Positions 59,046-64,000 of a stretch of 64,000 nucleotides of DNA are shown in pieces. The translations under genes and the position numbers were made by a program. Under the pieces are notes generated by a model that saw only the letters and a program-made list of their open reading frames with translations, was not told the DNA's origin and made no database searches. Origin of the DNA: Larkinella sp. C7 (GTDB lineage: Bacteria; Bacteroidota; Bacteroidia; Cytophagales; Spirosomataceae); the NCBI RefSeq assembly GCF_006149005.1, contig NZ_VBSL01000004.1, forward strand, positions 248,001 through 312,000. The letters run 5' to 3'. How positions within the stretch are numbered: the first letter of the stretch is position 1; each line of letters starts with the position of its first letter.

Positions 59046-60556
59046 AATCAACGCTCACACCGCAACCCACCGTATTTATCATTTTCGGCGGAACCGGCGA
59101 CTTAGCCTGGCGTAAACTCGCGCCGGCTTTATACAACCTGTATTTAGACGGCTGGATGCCGTCCCATTTTTCAATCATCGGAACCGGTCGGACCCAACTC
59201 AGTGATGATCAGTTCCGGGAAAAACTGCTGGAGGGCATCAACCTGTTTTCCCGTAGTGGCAAAGCCAAAGCCGAGCAATGGGACACGTTCAGCAAAAACA
59301 TTTACTACCAGGTTTCGGACCTGAAAGACACGAAGACCTACCAGGAACTGGGGAGCCGGATCGAGTCGTACGAAGCCGAATGGAACGAGAAAGCCGACCT
59401 GATTTATTACCTGGCGGTGGCTCCGAATTTCTTCCCGATCATTGCGGACAACATCGCCAAAAAATGCCCGAAAGACGGCATGGAGCGCACCCGCATCGTC
59501 ATTGAAAAACCGTTCGGGCATGATCTGGAATCGGCCAAAGCCCTGAATAAACAATTGCAGGGCATTTTTGACGAAAAACAGATTTACCGCATCGACCATT
59601 ATCTGGGCAAGGAAACCGTGCAGAACATCATGGCCTTCCGGTTTGCCAACGCCCTGCTGGAACCGATCTGGAACCGCAATTACATCGACCACGTCCAGAT
59701 TTCGGTGACCGAACAACTGGGCGTCGAAGACCGGGGCGGGTATTACGACGGCGCCGGGGCGACGCGCGACATGGTGCAGAACCACATTCTGCAGTTGCTG
59801 TGTCTGATTGCGATGGAACCGCCGATCAACCTGGATGCCGACGAAATCCGGAACCGCCGGGTGGATGTCCTGAAATCCATGCGCCGGTTCGATGCCGACG
59901 CGATTCGGTTTTCGGCCGTTCGCGGACAATACGGCCACGGCTGGATTGAAGGCAAGGAAGTGGCAGGCTATCGGGAAGAGCCGGAAGTGAATCCGGAGTC
60001 CAATACGGAGACGTTTGCAGCCTTCAAGTTTTTCGTCGACAACTGGCGCTGGCAGGACGTACCGTTTTACCTCCGAACCGGCAAGCACCTGGCGCAGTCC
60101 GCGTCCATCATTTCGATTCAGTTCAAGAACATTCCGCACTCGATTTTTCCGCCCGAATCCGCCGAAAACTGGCAGCAAAACCGGCTGGTTTTCAGCATTC
60201 AGCCCGAAATGAGCATCCGGTTGCAGATGCAGGCCAAACGGCCCGGTCTGGACATGACGCTCAATCCGGTCGATCTGGTATTCGATTACAGTGGCACCTA
60301 TGCCGGAAAACCGCCAGAAGCCTACGAAACGCTGCTGCTCGACACGATGCTGGGCGACCAGACGCTGTTCATGCGGAGCGATCAGGTGGAAGCCGCCTGG
60401 GACCTGATCATGCCGATTCTACACGCCTGGGAAAGCAAGAAAAGCCTGAGTTTTCCGAATTATTCAGCCGGTTCGTGGGGCCCTGAAAACGCCGAAGCCC
60501 TCATTGCGCAGGACGGATTTCATTGGTTTACACTGCCCTTAAACGGAAAACATTGA
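59042..60556 (+). CDS. zwf: glucose-6-phosphate 1-dehydrogenase
   Basis: A 504-residue enzyme that starts the oxidative branch by oxidising glucose 6-phosphate to 6-phosphogluconolactone. The nucleotide motif is IFGGTGDLAWRKLAPALY, the substrate motif RIDHYLGKETVQNI and later VSVTEQLGVEDRGGYYDG-like residues. Length fits bacterial Zwf. It starts in ATGA overlap with gnd and ends with a one-base overlap with pgl. Confidence 0.96.
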   Translation: MKSTLTPQPTVFIIFGGTGDLAWRKLAPALYNLYLDGWMPSHFSIIGTGRTQLSDDQFREKLLEGINLFSRSGKAKAEQWDTFSKNIYYQVSDLKDTKTYQELGSRIESYEAEWNEKADLIYYLAVAPNFFPIIADNIAKKCPKDGMERTRIVIEKPFGHDLESAKALNKQLQGIFDEKQIYRIDHYLGKETVQNIMAFRFANALLEPIWNRNYIDHVQISVTEQLGVEDRGGYYDGAGATRDMVQNHILQLLCLIAMEPPINLDADEIRNRRVDVLKSMRRFDADAIRFSAVRGQYGHGWIEGKEVAGYREEPEVNPESNTETFAAFKFFVDNWRWQDVPFYLRTGKHLAQSASIISIQFKNIPHSIFPPESAENWQQNRLVFSIQPEMSIRLQMQAKRPGLDMTLNPVDLVFDYSGTYAGKPPEAYETLLLDTMLGDQTLFMRSDQVEAAWDLIMPILHAWESKKSLSFPNYSAGSWGPENAEALIAQDGFHWFTLPLNGKH

Positions 60557-61290
60557 TGAGCCAGCCGATTTTACACATCTCCAAAACCGCCGACCTGGCG
60601 GTTTTGGAACTGGCCGAATTCTTCATCCGAACGGCAAAGGAAACGATTGCCACGACGGGACGGTTTTCGGTCGCGCTCTCGGGCGGCAGTTCGCCCAAAA
60701 AACTGTATGAACTGCTCGCTTCGCCCGAATTCAGCAGCCAACTGGATTGGGACAAAGTCGATTTTTTCTTCGGCGACGAGCGCTACGTTCCGTCCGATGA
60801 TCCGGACAGCAATGCGTTGATGGTCAAAAAAGCGCTATTCGAGCCGCTGCGGATTCCGGCTAAGAACATTTTTACGGTCGATACGAGCCTGTCGCCGGAG
60901 GAAGCCGCGATGAAGTACACCCAGGCCATTCAGCACCGATATCAGGCCGAACAGGTTCGATTTGATCTGGTTTTACTGGGTCTGGGCGACAATTCGCACA
61001 CCGCGTCGTTGTTTCCGAACACGCCGGTTTTGCACGATACCTCGGTTTCGGTGAAGGCGGTTTTTTTGGAAGATCAGAATGTGTCCCGCATTACGATGAC
61101 CGCTCCCCTGATAAATCTGGCTTATCATCTGGCCTTTCTGGTCTACGGAAAAGGAAAAGCCGAAGCCGTTAACGCGGTTCTGAATGGAGCCGAAGACATT
61201 GAAAATCACCCCGCTCAACTGATTCGGGCCGCCCAGGGTGATGTACACTGGTTTCTGGATGAACCGGCGGCAGCGGAGTTGTCAGTTTAA
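60556..61290 (+). CDS. pgl: 6-phosphogluconolactonase
   Basis: A 244-residue SOL/DevB-type lactonase that hydrolyses 6-phosphogluconolactone. It shows VALSGGSSPKKLYELL, the block FFGDERYVP, LVLLGLGDNSHTASLFP and a conserved C-terminal VHWFLDEPAA. The open frame extends back to 60523, but the ATG that overlaps the zwf stop by one base is the natural start. Last gene of the operon; a type A palindrome follows. Confidence 0.94.
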   Translation: MSQPILHISKTADLAVLELAEFFIRTAKETIATTGRFSVALSGGSSPKKLYELLASPEFSSQLDWDKVDFFFGDERYVPSDDPDSNALMVKKALFEPLRIPAKNIFTVDTSLSPEEAAMKYTQAIQHRYQAEQVRFDLVLLGLGDNSHTASLFPNTPVLHDTSVSVKAVFLEDQNVSRITMTAPLINLAYHLAFLVYGKGKAEAVNAVLNGAEDIENHPAQLIRAAQGDVHWFLDEPAAAELSV

Positions 61291-61309
61291 GTGGTGATCA
61301 AAAAGAATA

Positions 61310-61394
61310 ATAAATGTAAAATGATGAACGCTGAATGTAAAAGAAGTTGCCCATCCAGCACTTTTACATTTGACGTTCATCATTTTACATTTAT
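61310..61394. repeat. palindromic intergenic element, type A (copy 2)
   Basis: Perfect 21-bp outer arms (61310-61330 and 61374-61394, starting ATAAATGTAAAATGATG) with inner 10-bp arms AATGTAAAAG (61334-61343) and CTTTTACATT (61361-61370). Same layout and words as the element at 39006-39088. It lies 20 bp after the pgl stop. Confidence 0.85.
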
Positions 61395-61486
61395 CTTTTC
61401 TTTTAAAAGACAACCGTGCATATTGTGACATTCAGTTGTTTACCTTTAAAAAGCTACGAAATGGTACCGTCCAACCTGCTCGCCTA

Positions 61487-62377
61487 ATGTCCCTTCTCCG
61501 ACTGCTCTGGCAAATTCCCGTTGCCTTTTTTGCCGTGGGCCTGCTCAGTCTTTTCATTCATGAATACGCCACGGCGCGACCCAGCGTCCGGACCAAAGAC
61601 ATTCCGTACGTGAACGCCGACGCCCCGGATTTCAATGCAGAACGTCATGTACTCGATGTGTATGCGCCCAAACAAAAAGCCGCGCGGCCTTTTCCCGTTG
61701 TGGTTTTCATTCACGGCGGAAACTGGGACAGCGGTAGTAAAAATCTTTATACGTTTATCGGCCGTCGCCTGGCCAAACAGGAGATGGTGGCCGTAATTAT
61801 CAATTACCGCCTTTCCCCGGCGGTTTTGGTGCCCGGCATGGCCGACGATTGTGTTCGCGCCCTGCTTTGGACCTCGCAGCATATCGCCGAATTTGGCGGA
61901 GATCCCAACCGGATTGTCGTCATGGGTCATTCGGCGGGTGGGGGACTGGCGGCTTTGCTGGCGACGGACGACCGGTTGTTTCAGAAGTTCGGACTGACCC
62001 AAAATCCCGTCAAGGGTGCCATTCTCGATGATCCGGCCGGGTTGAATATGTTCGACTATCTTCAGAAAATGGAGTATCCCGATGACGAACAATACCTCGT
62101 ACCGTTCGGGAAAGATTCCACGGTTTGGCGGGCGATGTCGGCTCACAACCAGGTCACGCCCGCCAGTCCGCCCATGCTGATTTACACCGGCAGCCGGACG
62201 TATCCGAGCATTGCCAATAGTACCCGGAAATTCCACCAGCGTCTTCAGGAACTGGGCGTAAAACACGAATACACGGTTCTGCCGGGTAAAAAACACGTTG
62301 GGATGGTGACCCAGCTCTTCTGGCAAAATAACCTCATTTACCAGGAATTACGGAAGTTCGTCGGCGCAAAATCGTAG
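61487..62377 (+). CDS. alpha/beta hydrolase (esterase/lipase-like)
   Basis: A 296-residue protein with an N-terminal membrane helix or signal anchor (LLWQIPVAFFAVGLLSLFIH). The hydrolase fold has the oxyanion motif FIHGGNWDSGS, the nucleophile Ser in VMGHSAGGGLAALL, an Asp near the C-terminal third and His in LPGKKHVGM. It resembles the BD-FAE/hormone-sensitive esterase group. The frame extends to 61370 through the palindrome region; the ATG at 61487 is preferred. The substrate is unknown. Confidence 0.83.
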   Translation: MSLLRLLWQIPVAFFAVGLLSLFIHEYATARPSVRTKDIPYVNADAPDFNAERHVLDVYAPKQKAARPFPVVVFIHGGNWDSGSKNLYTFIGRRLAKQEMVAVIINYRLSPAVLVPGMADDCVRALLWTSQHIAEFGGDPNRIVVMGHSAGGGLAALLATDDRLFQKFGLTQNPVKGAILDDPAGLNMFDYLQKMEYPDDEQYLVPFGKDSTVWRAMSAHNQVTPASPPMLIYTGSRTYPSIANSTRKFHQRLQELGVKHEYTVLPGKKHVGMVTQLFWQNNLIYQELRKFVGAKS

Positions 62378-62397
62378 GGAAAACACGAAAATTGTCC

Positions 62398-63669
62398 CTA
62401 GGCTTCGACGTTTTTCTTCACCACCGCCATCGTTTCTTTTTGCCGCTGATTGACAAACTGCTTGCCTTTCAGGGCCTTCGCTTTGGCGGCTTTCGGATCT
62501 TTGGCCATTGCCAGAACCGCCGGAACAATCCCCGCAACGTCTTTGGGTGTATCCAGATCAAAAAGCCAGTCGCCCAGACCAATATCGCGCCACATGGCCC
62601 CTTTGCTGGTCTGTTCTTCAAACCGGCAGACGATGGCCGGAATGCCCAGCGCGATGCACATGATGGGCGAGTGCATTTCGATGCCGAACAAGCCCGCCGA
62701 GCGAATATAGGTGCTGACGGCTTCGTCGGTGAGCCAGTAATGATCGCGCCAGACGACTTTGGATTTTACATCCTCCGGGAGCGGATCATACAGCATTTCC
62801 TTGCCAATCCGAACCTGCGTTTCGTTTTCCGGCACCAGCAATACCTTCATTGGCGTCTGGCGAACGACGGCAATGATGGCTTCCCGAATCGGCTTGTTAT
62901 CCTGCTCCTTCATCAGCTCATTCCGGGCGTGCTTGGCCTCATTGACGGTTTGTTTTTTGGCTGGCAGTTCCCACCAGGGCGAAAACCGCAGTTGCGGAAT
63001 CGCACACAGAAATTTGCCGGTTTCGAGGCCGTGTTTCTTCAAAAAAGCGTCGGCGGCTTTATCGTCCCGAATATCCACGGCAAATGCACCGTCGGGGCAG
63101 AACTCCATAATCGGACAGGCAACGCCCTTGGACTTCGCAAATTCCATCGAAACCGAATCCCGGAAATAGGCAAACCGGGCTTTGGTGAGCAACTCGACAT
63201 CCGCCGGATTAAACTTCCAGCGGTCTTCAGGAAAGCCGTATACGCCGGGCCAGGTGATGCCGTAGATGCCGTACGGTTTTCCGGTTTCCCGCCATTGTTC
63301 AATTTCTTTTCGACCCACCAGCGACGGCCCGGAGCCATGCAGCAGAAAACCGCACTCGGCCAGAGCCGCCTTCTTTTCGTCTGCAGTTTTCAGGATAACC
63401 AGTTTGGGAAACCGTTTCATCAGCATTTCTTCCACGCCGTTGCCCACATTAGATGGCCACAAACGAACTTCGACATCCGGCAGGTACTTTTCCAGCAACG
63501 TCAGAACGCCGGGCGTATGGGCAATGTCGCCGATGTTTTCAGTCTGCCACGAGGAGCGGAGAATGATGGATTTTTTAGCGGGGAATGTCGCGTTGGCGAG
63601 GGATGGAACACTGAGTAACAACCCGATCAGCGACGGTGTATGCTTCAGGAATTCTCTGCGGTTTGGCAT
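62398..63669 (-). CDS. polysaccharide pyruvyl transferase-family protein with Tat-like leader
   Basis: A 423-residue protein. It starts PNRREFLKHTPSLIGLLLS, a Tat-like leader, so it may be exported; most pyruvyl transferases are cytosolic. The body has ENIGDIAHTPGVLTLLEKYL, CGFLLHGSGPSLVG, YGITWPGVYGFPEDRW and the C-terminal SAGLFGIEMHSPIMCIALGIP, all typical of the family. The tail is rich in Lys and Ala. The frame runs to 63930 without homology; ATG 63669 is used. The tandem upstream copy is described separately. Confidence 0.82.
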   Translation of the reverse strand: MPNRREFLKHTPSLIGLLLSVPSLANATFPAKKSIILRSSWQTENIGDIAHTPGVLTLLEKYLPDVEVRLWPSNVGNGVEEMLMKRFPKLVILKTADEKKAALAECGFLLHGSGPSLVGRKEIEQWRETGKPYGIYGITWPGVYGFPEDRWKFNPADVELLTKARFAYFRDSVSMEFAKSKGVACPIMEFCPDGAFAVDIRDDKAADAFLKKHGLETGKFLCAIPQLRFSPWWELPAKKQTVNEAKHARNELMKEQDNKPIREAIIAVVRQTPMKVLLVPENETQVRIGKEMLYDPLPEDVKSKVVWRDHYWLTDEAVSTYIRSAGLFGIEMHSPIMCIALGIPAIVCRFEEQTSKGAMWRDIGLGDWLFDLDTPKDVAGIVPAVLAMAKDPKAAKAKALKGKQFVNQRQKETMAVVKKNVEA

Positions 63670-63699
63670 GGGTACTCGTTTGGATGTTATAGGAGTGAG

Positions 63700-63735
63700 C
63701 CCCGGGTTGTCCCCGGGGAAAAGCCCGGCGGGCTT
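63700..63735. repeat. two-hairpin intergenic module (copy 2)
   Basis: CCCCGGG (63700-63706) pairs with CCCGGGG (63712-63718), and AAGCCC (63721-63726) pairs with GGGCTT (63730-63735). On the minus strand the order and stems match the module at 725-768. It lies between two tandem transferase genes. Confidence 0.7.
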
Positions 63736-63745
63736 GGTGAAATGG

Positions 63746-64000
63746 CTAGACCGCCAGCGTTTTGCCCACGATTGCCATCGTTTCGCGCTGGCGTTTTTCA
63801 ACGAAAGTCCGGGCTTTTGCGGCTTTGGCTTTTGCGGTTTTGGGGTCTTTGGCCATCGCCAGAACCGTCGGAACGATGCGGGCCACTTCAGCGGGTTTGT
63901 CCATATCGAACAGCCAGTCGCCCAGGCCAATATCCCGCCACATGATGCCTTTGCTGGTTTGTTCGTCGAACCGGCAGACGATGGCCGGAACGCCGTTGCC
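63746..64000 (-). CDS. second polysaccharide pyruvyl transferase-family gene, 5' part outside
   Basis: Only the last 84 residues are in the window. They read [20 protein letters not shown], then [20 protein letters not shown], nearly the same as the C-terminus of the gene at 62398, including the Lys/Ala-rich tail. The two are therefore tandem paralogues. The stop at 63746 is 77 bp upstream of the ATG of the next copy, with the two-hairpin module between them. Confidence 0.8.
   Translation of the reverse strand, partial: GNGVPAIVCRFDEQTSKGIMWRDIGLGDWLFDMDKPAEVARIVPTVLAMAKDPKTAKAKAAKARTFVEKRQRETMAIVGKTLAV

Noticed and set aside
59171-60178. 335-codon open frame on the minus strand opposite zwf
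   Set aside because: zwf is complete and overlaps its neighbours as an operon gene; the antisense product has no known motif and a shadow-like composition.
1-64000. tRNA, rRNA, integrase or transposase genes
   Set aside because: I saw no cloverleaf-like sequence, rRNA signature, or recombinase or transposase motif in any frame; short or divergent ones could have been missed without a covariance search.

Overview
The window looks like a chromosomal segment of a Bacteroidota bacterium, most likely order Cytophagales, family Spirosomataceae (Spirosoma/Larkinella-like). This rests on family content and promoter style, not on a search. Supporting features are a CarboxypepD_reg-type TonB receptor, DUF4374/DUF4377/DUF983 proteins, many secreted glycoside hydrolases, LytS/LytTR signalling, several TAnnTTTG-type promoter boxes and a moderately high GC content. 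No rRNA, tRNA, CRISPR array, integrase or recognisable transposase was seen.

Layout. 1-13.3 kb: a GH130 enzyme cut by the window edge, a GH13 enzyme, a ModF-like twin ABC ATPase followed by a SWIM/SNF2 helicase, a GH127 (DUF1680) glycosidase, and an OmpR-type two-component pair beside a secreted DUF5666-like protein. 13.4-16.2 kb: a TrxR-like flavoprotein and a small metal-homeostasis island (DUF3299-like protein, His-rich lipoprotein, MerC-domain protein, wrecked COG0523/CobW GTPase). Three near-identical TTGCAAC-N3-GTTGCAA operators lie over its promoters, which suggests a Zur-like regulon. 16.3-33 kb: HAD phosphatase, GH78, lipoproteins, a rhodanese with a CRP-like site at a class II position, a secreted TPR plus ASKHA-like protein, Gfo/Idh/MocA oxidoreductase, sugar isomerase, an unusual beta-lactamase fold fusion, phospholipase C and GH5. 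33-50.8 kb: RNA modification (TruC-like), CoA transferase, DUF983, TonB receptor, endonuclease III-like protein, PhyH dioxygenase with a candidate leader, EEP nuclease, LytS/LytTR pair, Spy-like protein, lipoproteins, a thioredoxin-like protein, YihY and a second Gfo/Idh/MocA protein. 50.8-61.3 kb: an S9 peptidase diverging from a large pentose phosphate operon (tkt, rpiB, tal, HAD, gnd, zwf, pgl). 61.4-64 kb: an alpha/beta hydrolase and two tandem polysaccharide pyruvyl transferase-family genes.

The most unexpected pattern is not a gene. At least eight intergenic gaps hold long, often perfect inverted repeats (18-39 bp arms). Several are related in sequence: 39.0 with 61.3 kb, 46.0 with 55.2 kb, and shared words with 55.7 kb. 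A separate two-hairpin module occurs at 0.7 and 63.7 kb. They sit between convergent genes, inside the pentose phosphate operon and in a divergent promoter region, so they cannot all be terminators. They look like families of small palindromic intergenic elements whose pairing is kept while the sequence drifts.
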